A stretch of 64,000 nucleotides of DNA from Rhizobium sp. RCAM05350 (lineage in GTDB: Bacteria; Pseudomonadota; Alphaproteobacteria; Rhizobiales; Rhizobiaceae). This document shows, piece by piece, positions 47,015 to 57,248 of this stretch (position 1 is its first letter; every line of letters begins with the position of its first letter). Location: positions 248,001-312,000 of the forward strand of contig CP087973.1 in the NCBI GenBank assembly GCA_024426085.1, read 5' to 3'. A model generated the notes under the pieces. The model saw only the letters and a program-made list of their open reading frames with translations. It did not search any database and had not been told where the DNA came from. The position numbers and the translations under genes are program-made.

Positions 47015-47304
47015 GGGCGGTGAATGACACAGCCAGGCATTGGCTGTTTTCTGTGTCGAAAGGCGGGAAACGTTTCAGGGTGTCCCTGTCGAGTAACGTC
47101 ATCGACATGGGGAATGTTGCAGTCCGGTCGTCGTGTAGCAACTCATCGCCTTCAGAATTTTCCCCGCCGCTTCGCGTCTCCTCGCGCAACAAAATTCCGG
47201 TGTCGATAAGTCCTCCGCTTCGCTGCGGCCGTACCGATGCAGCCCTCCTTGTCCCAGCCTGCGGTCAATCTCGCGATAACCGCAATCGACAAGGAGAAAC
47301 CACC
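47015..47304 (+). promoter_or_regulatory. Leader of the 57-aa gene
   Basis: About 290 bases with the hairpin CCGCTTCGCTGCGG near 47210-47225, ending in AAGGAG before the start. Its layout is like the DUF736 leaders (GCGCAACAAA, then a GC hairpin, then GATGC and an AAGGA site). Confidence 0.4.
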
Positions 47305-47478
47305 ATGCAACGCCTCGCACAATTCCTCGCAGCCACCGGCCGCCAACTCCGCAACCTTGGCAAAATCATCTGTCACTTCTTCCGCAAGGGTAAGCTTGGC
47401 TTCAAGCTCGCAATCAAGATCCCGTTCTTCATCGAGATCGAAGTATCGTTCGAGAGCGACTGGAACCGGCGCGAATGA
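47305..47478 (+). CDS. Small basic amphipathic hypothetical protein (57 aa)
   Basis: 57 codons from ATG 47305, with AAGGAG upstream. The N-terminal half is strongly basic and hydrophobic (QRLAQFLAATGRQLRNLGKI, CHFFRKGKLGFKLAIKIPFF). The end is acidic (IEIEVSFESDW). Such a composition suggests a membrane-surface or nucleic-acid-associated peptide. It has its own long leader. No function is recognised. Confidence 0.55.
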   Translation: MQRLAQFLAATGRQLRNLGKIICHFFRKGKLGFKLAIKIPFFIEIEVSFESDWNRRE

Positions 47479-47544
47479 CGCGCCATCAGGAGAGCCTTGT
47501 CGGCGCCTGTCTGTCTGAACATAAGAGACCGAAAGCGATTGGGG

Positions 47545-47850
47545 TCAGCGTCGCAGATACTGGAGGGTTCGTGGTCGATAGCCGCGAGCGCGTTTTTGTT
47601 TCAACAGTTCGAGAAACAGTCGAACCGCTTCCTCCTCCCGTTCGAACACATGCTGCTTCTCCTGGCCACGCTTGCCGATCCGTCCCCACCGCCGGATCAG
47701 GCAAGCCTCTCCGAACATCGTCTGCTCGATCTCCATGGCATAATACCGTGCCATGTTCTTGGCTGTATCCGTTCGTTCGACATAGAGCTGGTAGGGTTGC
47801 GAAATCATGCCGGCATGATCGTTGCACGGCGCCGTCACGTCCAACGACAT
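47545..47850 (-). CDS. WGR domain-containing protein
   Basis: About 101 aa and intact. It carries a full WGR domain: YQLYVERTDTAKNMARYYAM, TMFGEACLIRRWGRIGKRGQ (the WGR triplet) and HVFEREEEAVRLFLELLKQK. WGR domains bind nucleic acid and occur in PARPs and in small bacterial proteins like this one. The start is uncertain: MSLDV at 47850 is chosen, with alternatives at 47883 and 47808. It is the only minus-strand gene in the 30-48 kb backbone, convergent with the 57-aa gene. Confidence 0.8.
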   Translation of the reverse strand: MSLDVTAPCNDHAGMISQPYQLYVERTDTAKNMARYYAMEIEQTMFGEACLIRRWGRIGKRGQEKQHVFEREEEAVRLFLELLKQKRARGYRPRTLQYLRR

Positions 47851-48114
47851 ATGTGAATCCAACAAGTGCGACCGATTCATTTTCGTGAAGAATGGCGATC
47901 GGGCGAGGCGCCGACGGCGCACGGCTCTTGTCGCGCTGCGACCGGAGCCCGCACGTTCTCCGCCCAGTCGGGTCACGATCCTCTCGCAGCAAGAAGCATG
48001 CCTCTGCCAAATGTCATTGTCGGGAGAGAGCCGGAGCCTCCCGTGGCCATCGGAGATGGCAAGCGGTCGCGTCCCTTCAGGACGCGGTTCTATCTCTCTC
48101 TGACACCCCATTTT

Positions 48115-48289
48115 GCACCCGCCGTTCCGGCGTCAAGGACATCATGGCCCTCCAATTTTCCCAGCGCCGCAAGCCGCACAGAGAAAATCGGTTCCTCCGC
48201 TCGCCGCAGGGCGGCCGCGTTCCGCGGTCCCTGACCCCTCACGGGCTACGGTGCGGACACCATTCGTCAGAAACGAAAAGGAGACCCTG
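48115..48289 (+). promoter_or_regulatory. GC-rich leader of the gene at 48290
   Basis: The 48130-48238 part matches the leader at 46696-46794 in element order. It ends AAAAGGAG. The 47851-48114 stretch before it shows nothing I can support beyond the WGR gene start region. Confidence 0.5.
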
Positions 48290-48613
48290 ATGACAAAGGA
48301 TCAAAACACTCACCTGGTTGGAGAGGATCAAAAGCTGCTGGATCAACAGCCGAACTGGCTTGAAAGTTTGCGCCGAAATTTCGATGCGGAAGTTCATTTG
48401 CCCGCCGATATCTCGCGCAAGTTTCTGTCTGCATCCCTCCTCTGGGCGATCGAGCACAAAGTCGATTTCGGTTTGTTCCACGAAGCCGGTAAGATCATTA
48501 TCGCGCATTTTGGCGGTGACGAGACCTACCTCCCTACGCGGTGGTCCGACAAACGATGGCACATCGGCCTCGAAGACAGAGAGCCGTTCTTCGAACCTGA
48601 CGAAGATTATTGA
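48290..48613 (+). CDS. Conserved hypothetical protein
   Basis: 107-aa intact protein. ATG 48290 follows AAAAGGAG. It begins MTKDQNTHLVGEDQKLLDQQ and contains LRRNFDAEVHLPADISRKFL and HEAGKIIIAHFGGDETYLPT, ending FFEPDEDY. It is acidic overall, without transmembrane or known catalytic motifs. A good terminator hairpin follows at 48621-48650. Function unknown. Confidence 0.6.
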   Translation: MTKDQNTHLVGEDQKLLDQQPNWLESLRRNFDAEVHLPADISRKFLSASLLWAIEHKVDFGLFHEAGKIIIAHFGGDETYLPTRWSDKRWHIGLEDREPFFEPDEDY

Positions 48614-48620
48614 GGTTCAG

Positions 48621-48650
48621 ACCAGGGGCGGCTTGCCGCCTCTGGTCTTT
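48621..48650 (+). terminator. Terminator hairpin
   Basis: ACCAGGGGCGGC-TT-GCCGCCTCTGGT followed by CTTTG, directly after the stop of the gene at 48290. Confidence 0.68.
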
Positions 48651-48854
48651 GCCTTTCATGTGAGCCGTTCCAACCGGATCGACCGGCCGGAGCGGCTATG
48701 AAAGCGGGGCTCTGCCGCCCCTCTCAACCTCACCCCATGAAGGGAAGGGCAATGCCCCTCCTTCAAACTTCCTCCCATGGAGAAAGGGGACGGTTCCCTC
48801 CTCCCTTCCCCAAACCCCTATCCCTCTCCCGTGCGGAGAACTGATGACCGGCCG

Positions 48855-49428
48855 TCACATGCCATCGCACCATCCGTGTCGGGCAGCATCCCATGATCGG
48901 GCAAGCCCTTCGTCGATCAAGACATTGCCCAGTGAATTGCCCGCACGAGACACGGTCCGAAGTTGCCGTCCATACCTGTCCTCGTCACGGAGCCCGGCCG
49001 ACAGCGAGAATTTTCCCCGCGTTGAGGAGCGTCAGGAGGCGGGATTTTGCCGCTTCGCCTTTGATCCGTTCAGCCTCGCAGCGGGGCGGGCTGAGTTCAG
49101 GCGTATCGATATCGGCAATGCGGATTTTCTGGCCGTTGAACCAGAATGTGTCGCCGTCGACGACGCAGTTCGCTCGATGGCTTCCGTCGCAGAACGAAAA
49201 TGCGGCCGACAATGAATCCGTCGTTGGTGTCTTGGCCAAAGTTGCGAAACCGGGGAGAGCGTCGGCGCCGCCATACGCAAGCCAACCTCCAACAGCAATG
49301 ATCACGGTGCATAGAACTGCCGGTGAGCGTTTACGCCATCTGTTCTGCCCAGATCTCAGCAGTCCTCCACCCGCGCTGCCGATCGCGGCCACCTCCGGCC
49401 TTCGGCGGCTTTCTGAACGGAACCACAT
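48855..49428 (-). CDS. Thermonuclease (SNase-like) family protein (frame broken)
   Basis: About 190 aa. The N-terminal basic part is followed by one membrane segment (AVLCTVIIAVGGWLAYGG), so the protein is exported or anchored. The nuclease part has the SNase signature CVVDGDTFWFNGQKIRIADI, then DTPELSPPRCEAERIKGEAA. The frame breaks at an A/T run near 49008-49014. The other frame supplies SLSAGLRDEDRYGRQLRTVS (the family DRYGR arginine motif) and GNVLIDEGLARSW, ending at a TGA at 48855-48857. Small secreted SNase-like nucleases are common on rhizobial plasmids. Confidence 0.78.
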
Positions 49429-49817
49429 TCGATTTCGCCACTATCCGATCCCCTCGTTTCGTCTCAGCCTATGTCGGACTCGGTTTCATCTGCGTTTACG
49501 GAGGAGCTTGGCTCCGGGCTGCAGTGTGGCCGGCAAAATGGTGCGCGAGGGGCGGGGAGCAGTCGATCCCGCCTCCCCTTCGGGCAACTCAGTTGAGGCT
49601 CCTGCGGCTGCCCTGTTTCCCGCCCATCGCACGACGAGAATTCCCGAAATCTCGCCCGTCGGGCGTCGCTATGCTGATTTCTCCGATACATGGTGTAATC
49701 GTGGGGTCGGGAACGCCGGCGTGGTTGCGATGCGTTTGAAAGGTGGTTGCCCCCCGATAGGATAAAGAACGGGCTCTCGACTGGTTAGACGGGCCCAGTA
49801 TCAAACGGGAGACAACC
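49429..49817. other. Region upstream of the IS110 transposase
   Basis: About 390 bases without a gene. The last 100-130 bases are likely the left non-coding end of the IS110 element and include a possible hairpin region (GGGCTCTCGACTGGTTAGAC, then GGGCCC). The exact element edge cannot be fixed by eye. Confidence 0.4.
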
Positions 49818-50843
49818 ATGACGCAGTTTATCGGCCTTGACGTGTCATTGAAAGATACCTTCATCTCGGTGCGCGAAGGAGGTAAGCGGGTTTGGCGCGG
49901 GAAATGCCCGTCTGAGCCGGCGCTGATAGCCGAGGTCATCCGCAAGCGCGCAGTGAATGCGGAGCGCGTCGTGTTCGAAACTGGCCCCTTGTCTGTCTGG
50001 TTCTATCATGCGCTGACGACCGAGGGGTTGCCGGCGATTTGCATTGATGCTCGTCATGCCAAGGCGGCCTTGGATATGGCGCCGAACAAGACCGACGCTA
50101 ATGACGCCGACGGGCTCGCTCATCTTGCCGAAGTCGGTTTCTACCGCGAGGTGCGCGTGAAGAGCTTTGACAGCATGCTGGTTCGCACGCTGGTCGCAGC
50201 GCGCAATCAGTTGGTCAAGATGACAACGCAGTTGGCCAACCAGATCCGAGGGCTGATGAAGACGTTCGGCCTTGTCGTACCCAAAGGCGCAGGACGCGTG
50301 TTCGAGGACCATGTGCGCAACCTGCTGGCGACGAATGCCGGGCTCGAACAGATTCTCAGGCCCTTGCTCGATGCCTGGAGAGGCATGCGTGCCCGCGCTG
50401 CCGAGTTGAGCAAACAGCTTGTCGCCTCGGCCCGCGCGAGTGAGCAATGCCGGCTGCTTGCGTCAATTCCGGGTGTCGGCGCGGTGACGGCTTCCTCCTT
50501 CGTGGCAGCGATCGAGGATCCGAAAAACTTTAGAAAGTCGCGTTCGGTTGGCGCCTGGATCGGCCTGACCACCAGGCGCTATCAATCGGGAGAAGTCGAT
50601 TACGACGGTCATATATCCCGCCGGGGCGACAATCATCTACGCGGACTGCTGTATGAAGCGGCGACCGTGATCCTCACGCGCTCCAGAGCCGACAGCGCGT
50701 TACGTGCATGGGGCCTGAAGCTCAAGGAGAAGATCGGGTTCAAGCGAGCAGCCGTTGCGGTCGCGCGAAAGCTGGCCGTGATCATGCATGCAATGCTCCG
50801 AACGGGCGAGCTCTTCGAGAGCTCTAACTCTGCTGAGGCCTGA
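49818..50843 (+). mobile_element. IS110-family insertion sequence (transposase gene intact)
   Basis: 341-aa DEDD transposase. The N-terminal RuvC-like domain starts MTQFIGLDVSLKDTFISVRE (Asp8), with KTDANDADGLAHLAEVGFY holding later acidic residues. The C-terminal transposase-20 domain contains LLASIPGVGAVTASSFVAAI and NFRKSRSVGAWIGLTTRRYQ with the catalytic Ser region, ending in RRGDNHLRGLLYEAATVILT. ATG 49818 follows GGGAG. IS110 elements excise as circles and integrate using a bridge RNA made from their non-coding end. The element lies between the thermonuclease gene and the end of traG and does not interrupt traG. Terminal repeats are not obvious, as expected for IS110. Confidence 0.85.
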
Positions 50844-51222
50844 CATGCACACAACATAGCAGGGCAGTGCCCCTGTGATCTGACTATTCAATGCTTTGCG
50901 TCTGCGCTTTGGACGCGACGATCGTCCTTGTCGGGACGCGGACAGGATCATTCCGCTTAGAAGAGTTGCACCTGCTGTCATTCTGGCAGCTGAGTGCGTC
51001 CGATACATTGGAAGATCCGTTCCACGAAGAACCATCCTGCGGCGGGTCGTCTCGACCGCGTAAACGACTCTGTATCCGACAAACGACGCCGTCGCAATTC
51101 AAAGGCAAGTCATATTCACCGAATGAAAGCATAGATCAAAACAAGCTTGACGGAGGTGCGATTAAACGACTCTTCTTTTTTCTGGATCAGCCTTGCTCGG
51201 TTGCACTGCGCGTCGGCTTGGA
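50844..51222. other. Region between the IS110 transposase and traG
   Basis: About 380 bases without a supported gene. It should contain the right end of the IS110 element and the end of the tra operon. Short open frames here look accidental. Confidence 0.4.
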
Positions 51223-53155
51223 TCATGCAGGCTTTGGCGCATCCCCGATCATGTGAAACCTGTTCGTGCTGACGCATGCCTTCATGTCGTCGCGTCGGAA
51301 CCAGATGGCTCGTCCGCATCGGAGCGGCGCGTTTCCTGCGGTGAAGACGATCTGTTCGTCGGCACGCATGCGCAGAACTTCATGGGGCTGGATGAGTGGT
51401 CTGGCAGCGAGCTGCTTCGAGCGTGTTCGCGATGATCCCTTTGCCTGGAAACTGCGGCTGACCTGGTCGATCTCCACCGTGGTCATGCCGCAGCGTCGGG
51501 AGATGTAATCGGCGGTCTCGGGATCGTTGATCGCGGCAAACGAAATCCAGCTGGCACTCTCGAACCACTTGCTTGCCGCGTCGCGTCCGCCATAGGTCTC
51601 GCGCATCTGGCCGATCGACTGATAGATCATCGTCAGCGTGATGCCGTATTTGCGGCCGGCGTCGCGCGCGGTCTCGATGATCCGCATGTAGCCGAGGCGG
51701 GCGACCTCATCGAGGAGAAAGAGCGTTCGCCCCTTGATCTGTCCGTCGCGATTATAGATCGCATTCAAAAATGAGCCGATGATGACGCGCGCAAGACCGG
51801 AATGGGTCTCCAAGGTCTTCAGGTCGATGTTGATGAAGATGTCGGTGTTTCCTGCCGCGATGACGCTGGTCGAGAACTTCTTTCCCGACACGAGGGCAGC
51901 ATAGTTCGGATAGGACAGCCAGTGTGTCTCCTTGACCGCATTGGCGTAGACGCCGGAGAAGGTTTCCGGCGTCATGTTGACGAAGGCTGCGACATTTTCC
52001 TTCACGAAATCCGAGCCCGAATTGTTGTAGATGTCTTGCAGCCGCTTGCGCAATGTCGGCTCGGGCTCGGAGAGGTTCATGCGCACCTGCCGAAGCGTTT
52101 GATCCTTCTCATCCGTGTGACCGGACAGGCAGACATCGGCGATCAGTGCTGTCAGCAGCTGCAGCGCCGAGGCGCGAAAGAAATCGTCACGGACGCCGCG
52201 CGCTGCCGCTATCGCTCATGATCCATGAAGCGACGGAGGCAATATCCTCTTCCTTCGTTCCGCCGTAACGTCCGACCCAGTCCAGGACGTTGAAGCCGAC
52301 GTCCGGCTTCCGGGGATCAAGGACGAACACGTCCCTTCCCGCTCCGCCGCGATGCGGGGAAACCATAGGTGCGACCTCGTTCGACGGATCGAGCACGATC
52401 AGCGTGCCGCCCCATTTCAGTGCCGTCGGGATCGTCACCGACGTCGTTTTGAAACCGCCGGAACCGGCAAAAACGATTCCGTGCGACGAGCCGAACGTGC
52501 CATCGAAACACAGCAACGGCGACTTGCCGCCGGCGCCCCACGTCTCGGCGCTATCGGCTCGAAACGCTTGGCTTTCGACACTGTCTTTGTCGACCCGATA
52601 GCGCTCGCCGATGACGATACCGCCAGTATCGGGAAACAGCTTCGCCGCTTCCGTCAGTTTCAACCAATCCGCTTCGCCATGGAGCGCCCGCTTGCCCTGA
52701 ATGCGTTTCGGCTCGGCCCTTGCGAATGCCGCATTGCCGATGAACGCGACGCGGAGTGCGAAGCAGGCACATAATAGCGCCGCACTCGCTCCGATTGACG
52801 TTGCCGGGTCGAGAAAGGCCAAGACCGTCTTGTCGGCCGGCAGCGTCTTCATGAAAGAGGAAAGGCGCATCGTTTCGCGTGTAGCCGCGACCAGCATCGT
52901 CCCGCTGCATCCGGCAAGGACACCCCAACCTGCCTGCTTGATGTTGATCGAGCCGGCGCTCGTGGACAGGAACAGAATTCCGATTGCCGCACTGGCACCA
53001 TAGGGCAAGGCGATCCCCGCCCGCCCCCATGCAAGTCGTGCGGCCTCGGTCTTGCCGAAACTGGAAAGCCACTGCTCGACCCCGGTCATTCCGATGACGA
53101 CCGGGATCATCAACGCCGCTGGCACGATGACGAGCGCAATCCTATTAATCGTCAT
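51223..53155 (-). CDS. traG: TraG type IV coupling protein (VirD4-like; frame broken once)
   Basis: Inner-membrane ATPase that hands the relaxosome to the mating pore. Restored length is about 644 aa, normal for Ti-plasmid TraG. Two or three N-terminal membrane helices ([33 protein letters not shown]) are followed by the nucleotide-binding domain with Walker [26 protein letters not shown] and Walker [14 protein letters not shown]. The frame shifts near 52195 (IMSDSG continues to [13 protein letters not shown]). ATG 53155 overlaps the traD end, as in the traC-traD-traG operon of Ti plasmids. The gene ends at 51223, a few hundred bases from an IS110 element. Confidence 0.9.
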
Positions 53156-53357
53156 TGCCGAATGCCTCCACGCCGAGCCCGGTGAGCCTGGATCGCTCGC
53201 CATCATCGCCCTTGATGCGGCGGGCGATATCGATCAGCGCGCCCAGCAACAACGCTCGCTTCTCGTAGCGCAGTCCTGCCTTGACGATCAGGCCGCCGAG
53301 CTCGATCTTGTCGCGCGTGTCCTTCTTGCGGGCGTCGGATGTCAAAGTCCTGCTCAT
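53145..53357 (-). CDS. traD: Conjugal transfer protein TraD
   Basis: 70-aa small TraD of the Ti-plasmid type, starting [20 protein letters not shown] and continuing [34 protein letters not shown]. It resembles the small MobC/TraD relaxosome accessory proteins encoded between traC and traG. ATG 53357 lies 4 bases after the traC stop and the end overlaps traG by 11 bases, so the three genes are one translationally coupled operon reading away from oriT. Confidence 0.85.
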   Translation of the reverse strand: MSRTLTSDARKKDTRDKIELGGLIVKAGLRYEKRALLLGALIDIARRIKGDDGERSRLTGLGVEAFGNDD

Positions 53358-53361
53358 GCGT

Positions 53362-53670
53362 TCAAGCCTCGCCAGTCCCGCCCGCAGCCGCGCCAGACGC
53401 GACCGCCGTGGTCGACGTTGCACCGCTGCCATCGCCTGCGCCCTTTTTCCCTCCGGTCGTACCGCCCTTCTCTCCTCCTTGGCCTCCGCGAAATCGTTTG
53501 GTCAGTTGCTCAAACGCTGCCTGAAGTTCCGCCTCGTCGATTTCGATCTCACCTAGGCCGGCCTTGAGCGCAATTCTCCCGATCCGCTCGGCTTCCCTTG
53601 TCTCGGCGATCTTGAGTTGCTCCTGCAGCTTGGCAATTTCGTCGTGGATTTTGGAGGATGGCTTCTTCAT
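53362..53670 (-). CDS. traC: Conjugal transfer protein TraC
   Basis: 102-aa TraC. The N-terminal coiled-coil helix ([40 protein letters not shown]) is followed by [20 protein letters not shown] and a low-complexity Gly/Ala/Thr tail. It is the first gene on the traC side of oriT and is thought to help assemble the relaxosome. Promoter elements should lie in the 53671-53811 interval, which contains an AGTGCG/CGCACT inverted repeat at 53727-53741 but no canonical tra box. Confidence 0.85.
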   Translation of the reverse strand: MKKPSSKIHDEIAKLQEQLKIAETREAERIGRIALKAGLGEIEIDEAELQAAFEQLTKRFRGGQGGEKGGTTGGKKGAGDGSGATSTTAVASGAAAGGTGEA

Positions 53671-53726
53671 TCCGTCTGTCTCCCTGGCTGAGAAAGCTTG
53701 TCTTTCGAACCCAGTTTTCGGAACAG

Positions 53727-53741
53727 AGTGCGGAACGCACT
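53727..53741. promoter_or_regulatory. Inverted repeat in the traC-traA intergenic region
   Basis: AGTGCG-GAA-CGCACT, a perfect 6-bp inverted repeat with a 3-base spacer. It lies where Ti plasmids carry the TraR-responsive tra promoters, so it is a candidate regulatory site. Confidence 0.4.
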
Positions 53742-53811
53742 ACTGTGAATCCTACAATCGCCAAGGGCGATGCTTTGCTGGATGATCCCGGCCGTTCCGA
53801 AGGAGCGGCTT

Positions 53812-53844
53812 CCAAGGGCGCAATTATACGTCGCTGGCGCGACG
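53812..53844 (+). other. oriT core of the Ti/RSF1010 (MOB-Q) type
   Basis: The segment begins CCAAGGGCGCAATTATACG and continues into the inverted repeat CGTCGC-TGG-CGCGACG. This is the conserved nick-region signature found between traC and traA on Ti plasmids. TraA would cut within the CCAAGGGCGC portion and pass the strand to TraG. A partial copy (CCAAGGGCG) lies at 53761-53769. Confidence 0.85.
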
Positions 53845-53923
53845 TGTTGCTGAGAGTGCCTGGTGGGGCCGCCGCTCCCGACGAACTCATTGATTTCGTT
53901 CGCAACCGGGAGAGAACTCCGCC

Positions 53924-56900
53924 GTGGCCGTCCCTCACTTCTCCGTCAGCGTCGTCGCCCGTGGCTCAGGCCGCAGCGCCGTCCTGTCGGCGGCCTACCG
54001 GCACTGCGCTAAGATGGAGTTTGAGCGGGAAGCCCGGACGATCGACTACACGCGAAAGCAGGGGCTCCTGCATGAGGAGTTCGTGATCCCTGCCGACGCG
54101 CCGGAATGGGTGCGCAGCATGATTGCCGATCGCTCGGTCGCCGGCGCATCCGAGGCCTTCTGGAACAAAGTGGAGGGCTTCGAGAAGCGATCCGACGCGC
54201 AGCTCGCCAAGGACGTCACCATAGGCCTGCCGCTCGAACTGACGGCCGAGCAGAACATTGCGCTCATGCGCGACTTTGTGGGGCGGCACATCACCGCGCA
54301 GGGCATGGTCGCGGACTGGGTCTATCACGACGCCCCCGGCAATCCTCACGTCCACCTCATGACCACATTGCGCCCGCTGACCGAAGACGGTTTCTGGTTC
54401 GAAGAAGGTCGCGGTGCTCGGCCCGGACGGCAAGCCGATCCGCAATGACGCCGGCAAAATCGTCTATCAGCTGTGGGCGGGAAGCGTCGACGATTTCAAT
54501 GCGTTTCGTGACGGCTGGTTCGCCTGCCAGAACACGCATCTGGCGCTTGCCGGCCTCGACATCCGCATCGATGGCCGTTCCTTCGAAAAGCAGGGTATCG
54601 ACCTCGAGCCAACCATTCACCTCGGCGTCGGCGCCAAAGCCATCGAGCGCAAGGTCGAGCAATCCGACCACAAGTCGGAGACCTCGACGCCCAAACTCGA
54701 ACGCATCGAGCTTCAGGAGGAGCGCCGCAGCGAGAACGCCCGCCGCATCCAGCGCCGTCCGGAGATCGTGCTCGACCTGATCACGCGGGAGAAGAGCGTC
54801 TTCGACGAACGCGATGTTGCAAAGGTGTTGTATCGCTATATCGACGATGTCGCTCTGTTCCAAAGTCTGATGGTCCGCATTCTGCAAAGTCCGGAAGCGC
54901 TCCGGCTCGAACGCGAGCGGATCACCTTTGCGACAGGTATTCGGACACCCGCGAAGTACACCACGCGCGAGATAATCCGGCTTGAAGCCGAGATGGCCAA
55001 TCGCGCGATCTGGCTCTCCGGTCGCGCCTCCCATGGCGTCCGTGAGGCGGTGCTGCAGGCGACCTTTGCGCGCCATTCCCGTCTGTCGAATGAGCAGCGA
55101 ACGGCAATCGAGCATGTCGCCGGGGCCACGCGGATTGCCGCTGTCATCGGCCGCGCCGGGGCCGGCAAGACCACGATGATGAAGGCTGCCCGCGAGGCGT
55201 GGGAAACGGCCGGCTATCGTGTCGTCGGCGGCGCCTTGGCGGGCAAAGCCGCAGAAGGTTTGGAGAAGGAAGCGGGCATCGTTTCCCGCACGCTCTCGTC
55301 GTGGGAACTTCGCTGGAACCAGGGTCGTAACCAGCTCGACGACAGATGCGTTTTCGTACTCGACGAGGCCGGCATGGTGTCGTCACGGCAGATGGCGTTC
55401 TTCGTCGAAGCCGTAACCGAGGCCGGCGCCAAACTCGTCCTTGTCGGCGATCCGGAACAGCTTCAACCGATCGAGGCGGGTGCCGCCTTCCGGGCGATTG
55501 CCGGCCGGATTGGCTATGCCGAACTCGAGACGATCTATCGTCAGCGCCAGCAATGGATGCGCGACGCCTCGCTCGATCTCGCGCGGCAACGTCGGCAAAG
55601 CGGTTGATGCCTACCGTGCACATGGGTACTTCAGGGGGCGGACCTCAAAGCGCAGGCGGTCGAAAGCCTGATTGCCGATTGGGATCGCGACTACGATCCT
55701 TCGAAGAGCAGTCTGATCCTTGCGCATCTTCGCCGCGACGTTCGGATGTTGAACGAGATGGCCCGCGCCAAGCTCGTCGAGCGTGGCGTCGTCGCAAACG
55801 GGCTTGCGTTCAAGACAGAGGACGGAACCCACATGTTCGCCGCCGGCGACCAGATCGTGTTTCTCAAGAACGAGGGTAGCCTTGGCGTCAAGAACGGTAT
55901 GTTGGCCAAGGTTGTCGAAGCAGCCCCTGGGCGGATCATAGTGGAACTCGGCGAAGGCGAGCATCGCCGTCAGGTTACGATCGAGCAGCGCTTCTACAAC
56001 AATCTCGATCACGGCTATGCGACGACGATCCACAAGAGCCAGGGCGCGACCGTCGACCGGGTGAAGGTGCTTGCATCCCTTTCATTGGACAAGCATCTCA
56101 CCTATGTGGCCATGACGCGCCATCGTGAGGATCTCGCCGTCTACTACGGCAGTCGCTCCTTCGCGAAATCCGGCGGCCTCATCCCGATCCTGTCGCGCCG
56201 AAACGCCAAGGAGACGACCCTCGATTACGAGAAGGCGTCGTTCTACGGCCAGGCGCTACGCTTCGCGGAAGCGCGGGGCCTTCATCTTGTCAACGTCGCC
56301 CGCACGATCGCACACGATCGCCTCCAATGGGCCGTCCGGCAAAGCTCGAGGCTCGCCGACCTCGGCGCCCGTCTAGTCGCCATCGGTGCGGCACTCGGAC
56401 TGGTCCGCAGCAGTAACAAGCAATCCATCCCGGACACAATCAAGGAGGCCAAGCCCATGGTGTCAGGCGTCACCACCTTCCCGAAATCGCTCGACCAGGC
56501 TGTCGAAGACAAGCTCGCCGCCGATCCCGGGCTCAAGAAGCAATGGGAGGACGTCTCGACCCGATTCCAGCTCGTCTACGCGACGCCGGAAGCTGCCTTC
56601 AAGGCGATCAATGTCGATACCATGGTGAAGGACCAGTCGGTCGCGCAGTCCACGCTGGCAAGGATTGCCGGCGAGCCCGAGAGCTTTGGCGCGCTCAAGG
56701 GCAAGACCGGTCTTCTCGCGAGCCGTGGCGACAAGCAGGACCGGGAAAAAGCGCTCGCCAATGTGCCGGCGCTCGCCCGAAATCTTGAACGCTACCTTCG
56801 TGAGCGGGCCGAGGCCGAAATCAAACATGAGACGGAGGAGCGCGCGGTCCGGCTCAAGGTTTCGGTCGACATCCCTGCGCTCTCCCCATCTGCCAAACAA

Positions 56901-57248
56901 ACGCTCGAACGCGTGCGCGATGCGATCGATCGCAACGATCTTCCGGCCGGTCTCGAATATGCCCTTTCCGACAAAATGGTGAAGGCTGAACTCGAAGGTT
57001 TCGCCAAGGCTGTGTCCGAGCGTTTCGGGGAACGGACATTCCTGCCTTTGGCTGCGAAAGACACCGGCGGCAAGACTTTCGAGACCGTCACAGCAGGAAT
57101 GACGGCCGGCCAGAAGGCGGAGGTCCAGTCTGCGTGGAATTCCATGCGGACGGTCCAGCAACTTGCCGCTTATGAACGAACGACGGAAGCGCTCAAGCAG
57201 ACCGAGACGCTGCGGCAAACCAAGAGCCAAGGGCTCTCGCTGAAATGA
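53924..57248 (+). CDS. traA: TraA relaxase-helicase (MOB-Q; frame broken)
   Basis: Relaxase plus helicase that nicks and unwinds the plasmid at oriT, about 1107 aa when restored, as on Ti plasmids. GTG 53924 gives [20 protein letters not shown]. The MobA/MobL domain includes the Tyr in [11 protein letters not shown] and the metal motif [14 protein letters not shown]. The helicase part has Walker [41 protein letters not shown] and the UvrD-like end [30 protein letters not shown]. Frame shifts lie near 54391 (DGF continues as [14 protein letters not shown]), 55581 (DLAR continues as [10 protein letters not shown]) and the G5 run at 55634-55638. It overlaps traF by 4 bases. Confidence 0.92.

Noticed and set aside
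53671..53923. Classical 18-bp tra box
   Set aside because: Looked for the GTGCAGATCTGCAC core between traC and traA and did not find it.
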